From NCBI GenBank assembly GCA_042095695.1, contig JBELMP010000009.1, positions 1-39,884 on the forward strand: a DNA stretch of 39,884 bases, given 5' to 3'. The notes under the pieces were generated by a model. The model made no database searches and had not been told where the DNA came from. It saw only the letters and a program-made list of their open reading frames with translations. A program made the translations under genes and the position numbers. Positions 33,088 through 39,884 of the stretch are shown piece by piece. How positions within the stretch are numbered: position 1 is the first letter of the stretch; every line of letters begins with the position of its first letter. Source of the DNA: Maricaulis sp042095695. Lineage in GTDB: Bacteria; Pseudomonadota; Alphaproteobacteria; Caulobacterales; Maricaulaceae.

Positions 33088-33300
33088 TTAGTCTGCCAAC
33101 TGAAGATTGACCGCTTTAGGGCCTTTGCCACGACGGTCGGGCTCGGTTTCGAAGGTCACTTTCTGACCATCGTCGAGACCCGGCAGGCCGGAAGCCTGAA
33201 CTGCCGTGATGTGGACGAAGACGTCAGCGCCGCCCTCTTCCGGGGTAATAAAGCCAAAGCCTTTGCTCTGGTTGAAAAATTTGACCGTACCTGTGGCCAT
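33088..33300 (-). CDS. cspA: Cold shock protein (CspA family)
   Basis: A 70-residue single cold-shock domain beginning MATGTVKFFN. The RNA-binding motifs KGFGFI (RNP1) and VFVHI (RNP2) are intact. The C-terminus contains DRRGKGPKAVNLQ. It binds single-stranded nucleic acid and keeps RNA unfolded. The frame is open for 53 further codons upstream, but that part is not cold-shock sequence and is most likely the untranslated leader typical of csp genes. GGAAGG lies eight bases before the ATG. A strong terminator follows. Confidence 0.93.
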   Translation of the reverse strand: MATGTVKFFNQSKGFGFITPEEGGADVFVHITAVQASGLPGLDDGQKVTFETEPDRRGKGPKAVNLQLAD

Positions 33301-33510
33301 GGGGGGATACCTTCCCTGCATAGTCTCGCGCCGCGTCCGGGGCGCATAAAAAGCGCGCCAGCCAGCGTCCTGGCAGGCGATACGGACGTTTAAAGTCGGG
33401 GAAGGCTGAGGTCGTCTGGGTCCGGCTTCGTACTCAAACTCGCGAAACCGGGTAGGCAATCAGTATTCCGTCCGGCCTCTAGGGCCGCCCGTTGGCCGGG
33501 ATATGCTCAC
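33301..33510. other. Leader region of the cold shock gene
   Basis: A 280-base gap without a clear gene separates cspA from the next gene. The cspA-proximal part is GC rich with several short complementary stretches and probably holds a long 5' leader, as in other csp genes. I could not define a convincing promoter or cold box by eye. Confidence 0.3.
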
Positions 33511-33542
33511 GCTTTCGGAAGGAAAGCAAATGAAACTATTAT
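33511..33542 (+). promoter_or_regulatory. Candidate promoter with GCTTTC/GAAAGC repeat
   Basis: GCTTTC-N5-GAAAGC (33511-33527) is a perfect inverted repeat overlapping a possible -35 (TTCGGA, 33514-33519). After 17 bases comes TATTAT (33537-33542). This would start transcription about 30 bases before the membrane protein gene at 33580. Confidence 0.35.
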
Positions 33543-33553
33543 GTTGCCGCTAG
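33530..33553 (+). CDS. Possible seven-codon leader ORF
   Basis: ATG AAA CTA TTA TGT TGC CGC TAG encodes MKLLCCR and is preceded by GGAAGG at a normal distance. It ends 26 bases before the next gene. If the -10 at 33537 is real, this ORF is not transcribed, so at most one of the two readings is right. It may be chance. Confidence 0.2.
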   Translation: MKLLCCR

Positions 33554-33579
33554 CTGCTAAATCGACGAAAGAATGAGAC

Positions 33580-33885
33580 ATGCCCCATCGACGCCGATTT
33601 CTTGAACGTACTCAGCGCTTTCGCGAAAACCGTAAAGAGGACAATCAGGGGTTTAACCCGACCTCCATGGTTCGTCTTGCCGGTTTCGGGGCCGCATTGA
33701 TCGTCTTCGTTGGGGTCTATGTCGGCTTCCATCGCGGCGGAGAGACGATTTATGACGGGCGTTGGGGGGTGATGGAACGCCTCATCCGGCCGATGCTTTT
33801 CGGTGCGAATGCCCTGGAACTTCTGGTGCTGGTGGGTGTGGGCTTTTTCGCCTGGCGGGTCTGGCGCAAAATGAATGCGCGCTAA
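33580..33885 (+). CDS. Small two-helix membrane protein, unknown
   Basis: A 101-residue protein. An arginine-rich N-terminus (PHRRRFLERTQRFRENRKED) is followed by two membrane helices (LAGFGAALIVFVGVYVGF and ANALELLVLVGVGFFAWRVW), separated by a soluble loop HRGGETIYDGRWG. It ends KMNAR. The basic ends would both face the cytoplasm. No family recognised. No good ribosome site precedes the ATG (GAATGAGAC). It lies 107 bases upstream of asd on the same strand; a shared transcript is possible. Confidence 0.6.
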   Translation: MPHRRRFLERTQRFRENRKEDNQGFNPTSMVRLAGFGAALIVFVGVYVGFHRGGETIYDGRWGVMERLIRPMLFGANALELLVLVGVGFFAWRVWRKMNAR

Positions 33886-33992
33886 GGCGACAAAGAAAAC
33901 GACACTGCCCTGATATCCCCTCTAGCCACAGCATGTCTGCAGGTTTATTGCGAGCGCTCGGGCTTAATCCCCAGCGGAAAGGACGTAGGATT

Positions 33993-35009
33993 ATGGGTTT
34001 GAATATCGCGGTTTTCGGCGCCACGGGCGCTGTTGGAAAAGAGATGCTGGAAATCCTGGCAGAGCGCCTTTTCCCCGCTGAAAAGGTTCATGCCCTGGCC
34101 AGTCGCAAATCCATGGGCGTCGAACTGTCCTATGGCGACAAGACACTGGTGTGCGAGAACGCCGAAACCTTTGATTTTTCAAAGGTCGATCTGGTGCTTA
34201 TGTCCGCTGGTGGCGATGTTTCGCGCGAGTGGGCGCCGAAAATCACCCGGGCTGGCGCGCTTGTCATCGACAATTCCTCGGCCTGGCGCATGGATCCGGA
34301 TGTCCCGCTGGTCGTGCCGGAGGTGAATGTCGAAGCGCTCGATGGGATCAAGAAGGGCATTATCGCCAACCCCAACTGCTCGACCATCCAGCTCATGGTG
34401 GCGCTCAAACCCATCCATGACCGCGCCTGCATCAAGCGCGTGAATTGCGCCACCTATCAGTCGGTTTCCGGAGCCGGGCAGGCGGCAATGGATGAGCTGT
34501 GGACGCAAACCAAGGGGATTTACGTCAATGACAGCGTTGAGCCGCAAGCCTTCACCAAGCAGATCGCCTTCAATGTAATCCCGCATATCGATGTCTTCAT
34601 GGAGGATGGCTCCACCAAGGAAGAGTGGAAGATGGTCGCGGAGACGAAGAAGATTCTCGACCCGTCGATCAAGCTGTTCGCGACCTGCGCCCGTGTTCCG
34701 GTCTTTGTCGGGCATTCCATCGCGGCGCATCTCGAACTATCCGAAGAATTGAGTGCCGATGAGGCGCGGGACCTGCTCCGTACAAGCCCCGGGCTTCTGG
34801 TCGTCGATAAGCGTGAAGATGAGGGCTATGTCACGCCGGTAGAAAGCGTCGGCGAGTTTGCCACTTTCGTCTCCCGCGTGCGTGAGGACCCGACCGTTGA
34901 AAACGGGCTGGCGCTCTGGGTAGTTTCGGACAATCTGCGCAAAGGCGCGGCCCTTAATGCCGTGCAGATCGCCGAAGGCCTGATCAACCGGGGACATCTG
35001 AAGACCTGA
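33993..35009 (+). CDS. asd: Aspartate-semialdehyde dehydrogenase
   Basis: A 338-residue enzyme making aspartate semialdehyde for lysine, diaminopimelate, threonine and methionine synthesis. NADP-binding FGATGAVGKEML is at 8-19; the active-site Cys129 lies in NPNCSTIQ; the GAGQAAMDEL block and the catalytic HSIAAHLELS follow. The start is the ATG at 33993 with AGGA upstream; the longer open frame is not protein-like. The rarD gene begins two bases after the stop. Confidence 0.95.
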   Translation: MGLNIAVFGATGAVGKEMLEILAERLFPAEKVHALASRKSMGVELSYGDKTLVCENAETFDFSKVDLVLMSAGGDVSREWAPKITRAGALVIDNSSAWRMDPDVPLVVPEVNVEALDGIKKGIIANPNCSTIQLMVALKPIHDRACIKRVNCATYQSVSGAGQAAMDELWTQTKGIYVNDSVEPQAFTKQIAFNVIPHIDVFMEDGSTKEEWKMVAETKKILDPSIKLFATCARVPVFVGHSIAAHLELSEELSADEARDLLRTSPGLLVVDKREDEGYVTPVESVGEFATFVSRVREDPTVENGLALWVVSDNLRKGAALNAVQIAEGLINRGHLKT

Positions 35010-35010
35010 C

Positions 35011-35907
35011 ATGTCGCGCGGCGCCGATGACCCCAGTGATTTTAATCGCACCGCGCTTGCATCGGGCCTGTCCGCCTATCTGATCTGGGGCTTCGCGCCG
35101 CTTTATTTTCAGGCGCTCGACTTCGCTTCGCCGGCGGAAATCGTGATGCACCGGGTGCTTTGGGCGATGCCGGTGCTGTTCCTGGTGCTCGCCTTCGCCG
35201 GCAAGCTTGGAGAAGCGGTCAATGCGCTGCGCGATCGCCGCGTCGTCCTGACCCTGATCCTGACCTCGATCGTGATTTCGATTAACTGGTGGGGCTTCAC
35301 CTTTGCCGTTACCCATGGACAGGTGCTCCAGGCCTCGCTTGGCTATTACATCAATCCGCTGATGAGTGTTGCTGTTGGCGTGATTGTGCTGCGCGAACCA
35401 CTGGGGCGCTGGCGGATTGCCGCCATTGTCCTGGCGACGCTGGGCGTTCTCAACCTCATTATCGCTGCCGGCCAGGTGCCCTGGATTGCACTGATGCTGG
35501 CGACGAGTTTCACCGCTTACGGCTATCTGCGCAAAACCGTCGCTGTGGATGGCCGCATTGGCCTGTTCTGGGAGGTGGTGTTTATCGCACCGCTGATGCT
35601 GGTCGGGCTGATCTGGCTGAATACACAAAGTGCGCTGCAATTCTTCAGCGACCCGATATCGGCCTTGCTGTTGGTCTCGGCAGGTATCGTTACCTCCATC
35701 CCGCTCCTGCTTTATGTGATCGGCGCGCGCGGCCTTCGCCTGTCGACCATGGGAATTATGCAGTTCACAGCACCAAGCCTGCAATTCTGTATCGGAATCT
35801 GGGGTGGCGAACCCTTTACTACCGCACACATGATCACGTTTGGCTTGATCTGGGCTGGCGTTGCGACCTTTACTTACAGCCAGGTACGGCATCGTCAGGA
35901 TGATTGA
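35011..35907 (+). CDS. rarD: RarD-like EamA transporter
   Basis: A 298-residue ten-helix protein of the DMT superfamily, RarD branch: SAYLIWGFAPLYFQAL at the N-terminus, MHRVLWAMPVL, INWWGFTFAVTHGQVLQASL, then YYINPLMSVAVG and GIMQFTAPSLQFCIGIW. Substrate unknown; the name rarD comes from chloramphenicol sensitivity and says little about function here. It starts two bases after asd and ends eight bases before the hydrolase gene, so asd-rarD-hydrolase look like one transcript. Confidence 0.9.
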   Translation: MSRGADDPSDFNRTALASGLSAYLIWGFAPLYFQALDFASPAEIVMHRVLWAMPVLFLVLAFAGKLGEAVNALRDRRVVLTLILTSIVISINWWGFTFAVTHGQVLQASLGYYINPLMSVAVGVIVLREPLGRWRIAAIVLATLGVLNLIIAAGQVPWIALMLATSFTAYGYLRKTVAVDGRIGLFWEVVFIAPLMLVGLIWLNTQSALQFFSDPISALLLVSAGIVTSIPLLLYVIGARGLRLSTMGIMQFTAPSLQFCIGIWGGEPFTTAHMITFGLIWAGVATFTYSQVRHRQDD

Positions 35908-35915
35908 GGACAAGC

Positions 35916-36887
35916 ATGAGTGATTTTCCCGCCCCCCAGCGCATTGCCACTAACGGGATTGAGCTGTCTGTCCATCTTGCCGGTCCGGAAGACGGATACC
36001 CGCTTCTCCTCGCCCATGGCTGGCCTGAACTCGCCTATTCCTGGAAGAACCAGATCACGCCGCTGGCCGACGCGGGCTATCGCGTGATTGTGCCGGACTT
36101 GCGTGGCTTTGGCGGGTCTGACTGTCCGACCAGCCCGGATGCCTATGATATGGATACGGTGGTCGCGGACTTGACCGGCCTGCTCGACACATTGGGGCAT
36201 GAGAAGGCCGTCTTCATCGGTCATGACTGGGGCGGGATCATCATCTGGCACGCGGCGATGCTGGCGAAGGAGCGGGTTGCCGGCGCCATTGGTGTAAACA
36301 CGCCGCACCTGCCGCGCGGCTCCGAACCGCCGACCAAGGCCTTTCTCGATATGGGCGGGCCGGACCACTATATTCTGAAATTCCAGGAGATCGGCTATGC
36401 GGAAGCGATCTTCACCGGTCGTGAGGATGATTTCTTCGCCTTCATGATGGGCAAGCCGCCCACTGCGGAGCAATTGGACGACCTCTACCCGGCCATCACA
36501 CATATTCCGAAACTCTTCCAGTCCTTCGACGGACACCGTCCCGAGGACCGCATTGTCGTGAGTGCTGAGGATCGCGCCTATTACGCCGAGGCCTATCGCA
36601 AGTCAGGCTATGCGGGCGGCATTAATCTCTACCGGAATTTCGACAAGAATTGGGAGCGAATGGGCGGCGTTGACCATCGCCTAACCCTGCCTTGTCTGAT
36701 GATCGCCGCCGATGCCGACTTCATGCTGCCGCCCAAGCTGACCCTGTGGATGCCAGCCCTGTGTTCGGACCTGGAAAAGCATGTCATCGCCGATTGCGGG
36801 CATTGGACGATGTGGGAAAAGCCTGATGAGCTCAACGCGCTGCTGATAGACTGGCTGACGCGACGCTTCCCGGCCGCAGGCGCTTAA
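35916..36887 (+). CDS. Alpha/beta hydrolase, epoxide-hydrolase-like
   Basis: A 323-residue soluble enzyme; the ATG at 35916 has GAGGA upstream, overlapping the rarD end region. The oxyanion motif HGWPE (34-38), the nucleophile Asp104 in GHDWGG and the base His296 in CGHWTMWE match soluble epoxide hydrolases; haloalkane dehalogenases are the main alternative, but the HGWPE form and the cap with YYAEAY favour the former. Substrate unknown. The stop TAA forms the palindrome TTAA with the stop of the convergent esterase gene. Confidence 0.85.
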   Translation: MSDFPAPQRIATNGIELSVHLAGPEDGYPLLLAHGWPELAYSWKNQITPLADAGYRVIVPDLRGFGGSDCPTSPDAYDMDTVVADLTGLLDTLGHEKAVFIGHDWGGIIIWHAAMLAKERVAGAIGVNTPHLPRGSEPPTKAFLDMGGPDHYILKFQEIGYAEAIFTGREDDFFAFMMGKPPTAEQLDDLYPAITHIPKLFQSFDGHRPEDRIVVSAEDRAYYAEAYRKSGYAGGINLYRNFDKNWERMGGVDHRLTLPCLMIAADADFMLPPKLTLWMPALCSDLEKHVIADCGHWTMWEKPDELNALLIDWLTRRFPAAGA

Positions 36888-38023
36888 AGACAGCTATAGA
36901 CCGCTTCGATCAGGCGCGCGGGGCGGGGATCGCCGGCGAGATAGTGTTGCTGACGGTTCATGACATAGGCCATCGAAATCCCGGCGACCGGATCGGCCAG
37001 CGCCATGGATCCACCCCAGCCGGAATGACCAATCGTCTCCACTTGCGGACCATAGAGCTGATCTCTCGAGTTTCGCATCACGCCCGCCGCCCAGGACAAA
37101 TCAAAGGGCAGAACCTTATCGGGGCCCGCAATCCGCTCTCTCATCAAAGCGTCGAGCGTATCTTCAGACAGGAAACGTTTGCCATCCAGCGCGCCATTCA
37201 TGGCGTAAATCGTCATCAGCCGGGCCAGCGCACCCGCGGTGGCATGCCCGTTGGCAGCCGGAAACTCCGCCAATCGCCATTCTGCAGCGCCGCGCCGCCC
37301 GGGAGAGGACCAGGGTTTCAGGAATGCGAGCTCCTTGATCGGGTTCAACTCTCCGAGTTTCGGCATTTGCCGCGGCATGGCGTGTTCGGCGGTCCGGACA
37401 TGCTCGCTTTCAGGCAGGCCAACATGAAAATCAATGCCCTTGGGGCCACAGATATCCTCGCGAAGAATCGCGCCGATCGACCGCCCGTCACACCGTCGCG
37501 CCAGTGCATCAGCGATGAAGCCGAATGTGATCGGGTGATATCCAGTACCCTCGCCGAGCGGCCAGAGCGGTCTCTGGCGCGCCAGCTTGTCCTCGATCAG
37601 CGGCGTATCGAACCAGTCGCCAGCATCGCCGGGCTCGGACAGGCCGGACAGGCCGGCCTGGTGGGACAGGGCCTGGGCGATGGTGACCGCGCTTTTGCCG
37701 CCGCCCGCAAATTCCGGCCAGAAATCGGCAACCGGTGCATCATAGGTGAGCAGGCCTCGGTCCACCAACTTGGCCATGACCAGGGCCGCGATCGCCTTGC
37801 CGGTTGAATAGACAGGGATCAGGGTCTGCGCCGTCCAGGCCTGAGTTTTCTTGCGATCCGCCCAGCCACCATGAATGTCGATGACGCGTTCACCGTGAAT
37901 GCGCACGGCAAAGCCCGCACCGATCTCGTCATGCTCCTTCCAATTGGACAGGAAGACATCGCGCACATGTTCAAAACCGGGTGCGACATGGCCGTGAATT
38001 TCGGGTAACGCAGTTTCAGTCAT
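36884..38023 (-). CDS. Serine hydrolase of the beta-lactamase/EstB class C fold
   Basis: A 379-residue protein without signal peptide. The nucleophile motif STGK gives Ser73 and Lys76 (VYSTGKAIAALVMAKL), and GTGYHPITFG carries the catalytic tyrosine in place of the YXN motif; the third motif lies near HSGWGGSMAL. This set is typical of cytoplasmic EstB-type esterases rather than true beta-lactamases. Substrate unknown. It shares four bases with the convergent hydrolase gene and lies 52 bases downstream of the pyridoxal kinase gene. Confidence 0.87.
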   Translation of the reverse strand: MTETALPEIHGHVAPGFEHVRDVFLSNWKEHDEIGAGFAVRIHGERVIDIHGGWADRKKTQAWTAQTLIPVYSTGKAIAALVMAKLVDRGLLTYDAPVADFWPEFAGGGKSAVTIAQALSHQAGLSGLSEPGDAGDWFDTPLIEDKLARQRPLWPLGEGTGYHPITFGFIADALARRCDGRSIGAILREDICGPKGIDFHVGLPESEHVRTAEHAMPRQMPKLGELNPIKELAFLKPWSSPGRRGAAEWRLAEFPAANGHATAGALARLMTIYAMNGALDGKRFLSEDTLDALMRERIAGPDKVLPFDLSWAAGVMRNSRDQLYGPQVETIGHSGWGGSMALADPVAGISMAYVMNRQQHYLAGDPRPARLIEAVYSCL

Positions 38024-38075
38024 GGCAAGGGGCTAGCCTGTTCCGGGCGCGCGGATCAAGCACGGATGGAGGAGA

Positions 38076-38942
38076 TTACAGCGCTTCGGCTGCGAGTGTG
38101 ACCAGAGGCTCACGCAGGCAGTCTGCTGCGGCCACCAGAGGCAATTCATTGGCGTTCCACTCATTGGCCCGCATAACAATGCTCAAGGTTGCCGCAACGG
38201 CATGCTCAAGCGCTGCTTTTGGTCCAGCACCCTCGATAATCTTCGCCACAAAACAGGCGGTCAGCAGATCTCCCGTTCCGCTCGGTGCCTTCTCGCAGCG
38301 CTCATGGGTGACCATCCACGCCTCCTCGGCATCGACATACATCACACCGATCTTTCCATGACGCGGCAGTGAGCTGACCAATACCGGGCGCTCCAGCGAG
38401 CGGGCCGCCCGGATCATGGAGCCAAGATCTGTCAGGGTCCGCCCGGTAATCTCACCCAGCTCGAACGCATTCGGCGTGACGAGATCTGCACGCCGGACCA
38501 GCTGATCCTTGATCGCTGCTGCAATCGCCGGCGTGACATACAGCCCGCCGGGTGCATCGCCCATCACCGGATCGATCACAGTGAGAACTTCGCCGGAAAA
38601 GGCCTTTGTCTGACCATGGGTGCGCGGCGCCTTGCGGATTGTGTCGATCACGTTCGCCGTATCGAAGATCTGGCCGACATCGGCGAAATACCCGGTGATG
38701 ATCACATCTGTCAGATTAAACAGACCCTGCTCATAAACACCTGAAAGAATACCCTCGAAAACATCCTGTCCGACAGTATCTCCGCCCGGATCGCCCCAGC
38801 CGGGATGACGACCGTAAAGAACGGTCGGTACCAGCATGGTATCGATCTTCGCGTGATTGAGAACGCGCTGGGTCACACCGCCGCCGACCTGTGAGCCGGC
38901 AACATGACTGGAAAGCAAGAGCGCCATCGGCATGTTTTTCAT
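38076..38942 (-). CDS. pdxY: Pyridoxal kinase (PdxY/PdxK family)
   Basis: A 288-residue ribokinase-fold enzyme that phosphorylates pyridoxal in the B6 salvage pathway. The N-terminal SSHVAGSQVGGG binds pyridoxal, VIDPVMGD is the ATP/magnesium block, TPNAFELGEITG follows, and the anion-hole motif with catalytic aspartate is PSGTGDLLTA. Length fits PdxY. GGAGGG lies 14 bases before the ATG, rather far. The divergent lyase gene starts only 35 bases away, so promoters must overlap neighbouring coding sequence. Confidence 0.93.
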   Translation of the reverse strand: MKNMPMALLLSSHVAGSQVGGGVTQRVLNHAKIDTMLVPTVLYGRHPGWGDPGGDTVGQDVFEGILSGVYEQGLFNLTDVIITGYFADVGQIFDTANVIDTIRKAPRTHGQTKAFSGEVLTVIDPVMGDAPGGLYVTPAIAAAIKDQLVRRADLVTPNAFELGEITGRTLTDLGSMIRAARSLERPVLVSSLPRHGKIGVMYVDAEEAWMVTHERCEKAPSGTGDLLTACFVAKIIEGAGPKAALEHAVAATLSIVMRANEWNANELPLVAAADCLREPLVTLAAEAL

Positions 38943-38977
38943 GCTATATCGCTTTGCCCTCCAACGGAAAGACCTTC

Positions 38978-39826
38978 ATGCGCCGCCTTATTCGCTCTGC
39001 CCTTTTTGTCCCTGCCAGCAAGCCTCGCGCGATTGAAAAGGCCGCCCAACTCGGGGCCGACATGCTGATCCTCGACCTAGAAGATGCGGTGGGGCCGGAC
39101 GAGAAAGACGCATCCCGCGAGGCGGTCACGACAGCACTCCGGGCCTGGCAGGGCTCCGGCTCGATCAAGTCGGTCCGGATCAATGGCCTGAACACGCCCT
39201 GGGGTGTCGCCGACATCGCTTTGGCGGCCCGGGCCGATGCCGTCATATTGCCAAAGGTGGAGCAGGTCGGCGATCTTCACGAAGCCCGGTCGGCGCTAAA
39301 CGCGCAAGGGTCCTCAATCCCGATCTGGGCGATGATTGAAACGCCGAGAAGCCTGCTCAATCTCGCCGCTATTGCCGCCGCGACCGGAACCGGGCTTGGT
39401 GGCCTGATCGCCGGAACCAATGATCTGTGCAAGGAGCTCCACTGCCTGCCGGATCGCGAGCGCATGGCCCTCTTGCCGCACCTGACCCAAATCGTCTGCG
39501 CAGCCCGGGCCCACCAGCTTTACGCGCTTGATGGCGTCTATAATCAATTCCTCGACCCGAAAGGGTTCCGCGGCGAAGCCGAACAAGGTCATCTCCTCGG
39601 CTTTGACGGCAAATCCCTCATCCATCCCAACCAGGTCGAGTTGTCGCATCTGTATTTCGGTCCGAGCGCGCAGGAATTGGAACAAGCCGCCCGGATCGTC
39701 GCGGCCTTCGCGGCGCCCGAGCATGCCGGCAAGGGCGTCATTTCTCTCGATGGCGAGATGATTGAACGGCTACATCTCGAGGCGGCACGCGCGCTGTTGG
39801 CCATGGGCGGCGATAATGACGCCTGA
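38978..39826 (+). CDS. HpcH/HpaI-CitE-like lyase (CoA ester lyase family)
   Basis: A 282-residue TIM-barrel protein related to the citrate lyase beta subunit and malyl-CoA lyases. RRLIRSALFVPASKPRAIEK, DMLILDLEDAVGPDEKD (with the metal-binding acids), VRINGL, IETPRSLLNL and AGTNDL are all recognisable. No citrate lyase alpha or gamma gene is nearby, so it probably acts alone on a CoA ester such as malyl- or citramalyl-CoA; this is inference. GGAAAG precedes the ATG at 38978. The 58 bases after the stop hold nothing I can name. Confidence 0.87.
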   Translation: MRRLIRSALFVPASKPRAIEKAAQLGADMLILDLEDAVGPDEKDASREAVTTALRAWQGSGSIKSVRINGLNTPWGVADIALAARADAVILPKVEQVGDLHEARSALNAQGSSIPIWAMIETPRSLLNLAAIAAATGTGLGGLIAGTNDLCKELHCLPDRERMALLPHLTQIVCAARAHQLYALDGVYNQFLDPKGFRGEAEQGHLLGFDGKSLIHPNQVELSHLYFGPSAQELEQAARIVAAFAAPEHAGKGVISLDGEMIERLHLEAARALLAMGGDNDA

Positions 39827-39884
39827 CACCCAGCCCTAAGAAAACGCAGTTGCACAGTTGAACCGGAAGGTCAGTTTCGGCTTT

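Noticed and set aside
33301..33459. N-terminal extension of the cold shock protein
   Set aside because: The 53 extra residues do not resemble cold-shock sequence; the domain begins at MATGTVKFF with a ribosome site. The open frame is explained by GC-rich leader sequence.
38978..39826. Citrate lyase beta subunit proper
   Set aside because: No alpha, gamma or ligase genes are nearby; stand-alone CitE-like lyases of CoA esters are the better fit.
1..39884. Mobile elements, CRISPR, tRNA or rRNA genes
   Set aside because: I found no terminal repeats, transposase or integrase motifs, no regularly spaced repeats, and no cloverleaf or rRNA-like sequence.

Overview
This window looks like an ordinary chromosomal stretch of a GC-rich aerobic alphaproteobacterium. 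The best fit is the Maricaulales/Hyphomonadales/Caulobacterales neighbourhood. That guess rests on gene content and order (mtaB-ftsY-DMT-yciB, regB/regA next to a SCO protein, split ccm locus, sdhCDAB, arsR-arsC-aquaporin) and on protein style; no 16S rRNA gene or other direct taxonomic marker is present. I see no tRNA, rRNA, CRISPR array, insertion sequence, integrase or phage gene. Coding density is very high, and no gene-free stretch exceeds 300 bases.

Layout from left to right. 1-2000: the C-terminal beta-barrel of an autotransporter with a strong terminator, then a small RG-rich lipoprotein. 2000-3460: a minus-strand arsenic operon arsR-arsC-aqpS in which an aquaporin takes the place of an arsenite pump. 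3500-5180: a methyltransferase-like protein and an OlsB/hemolysin-type acyltransferase. 5200-8710: sdhCDAB with a candidate promoter and operator. 8770-11650: a short-chain dehydrogenase with a neat palindromic operator candidate, and a large DUF885 lipoprotein. 11670-15490: mtaB, ftsY, an EamA transporter and yciB, apparently one transcription unit. 15510-16190: a MarR regulator with a histone-H1-like lysine tail. 16190-19680: cytochrome c maturation genes ccmA-ccmB and ccmC-ccmD-ccmG, split by a double-cupin gene with its own promoter. 19900-23390: aconitase, a structured hairpin, and a secreted DUF1223 protein. 23390-26150: the RegA/RegB redox two-component system and a divergent SCO copper protein. 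26180-29460: an intracellular PHB depolymerase facing a class A penicillin-binding protein. 29590-33300: a small lipoprotein, a cation/proton antiporter with a nucleotide-binding-type tail, a small membrane protein, a glycerophosphodiester phosphodiesterase and a cold shock protein. 33500-39830: a small membrane protein, asd, rarD, an epoxide-hydrolase-like protein, a beta-lactamase-fold esterase, pyridoxal kinase and a CitE-like lyase.

The unifying theme of the middle 20 kb is aerobic respiration: succinate dehydrogenase, aconitase, heme delivery and cytochrome c assembly, the redox regulator RegB/RegA and a cytochrome oxidase copper chaperone. I did not find a clearly new multi-gene system. 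The points most worth checking are the hairpin between acnA and the DUF1223 gene, two candidate leaderless genes (mtaB, ccmC), the cupin gene inside the ccm locus with a tetO-like repeat at its start site, the aquaporin-type ars operon with an altered ArsR cysteine site, the lysine-tailed MarR protein, and six convergent gene pairs that meet within two bases or share a palindromic stop.
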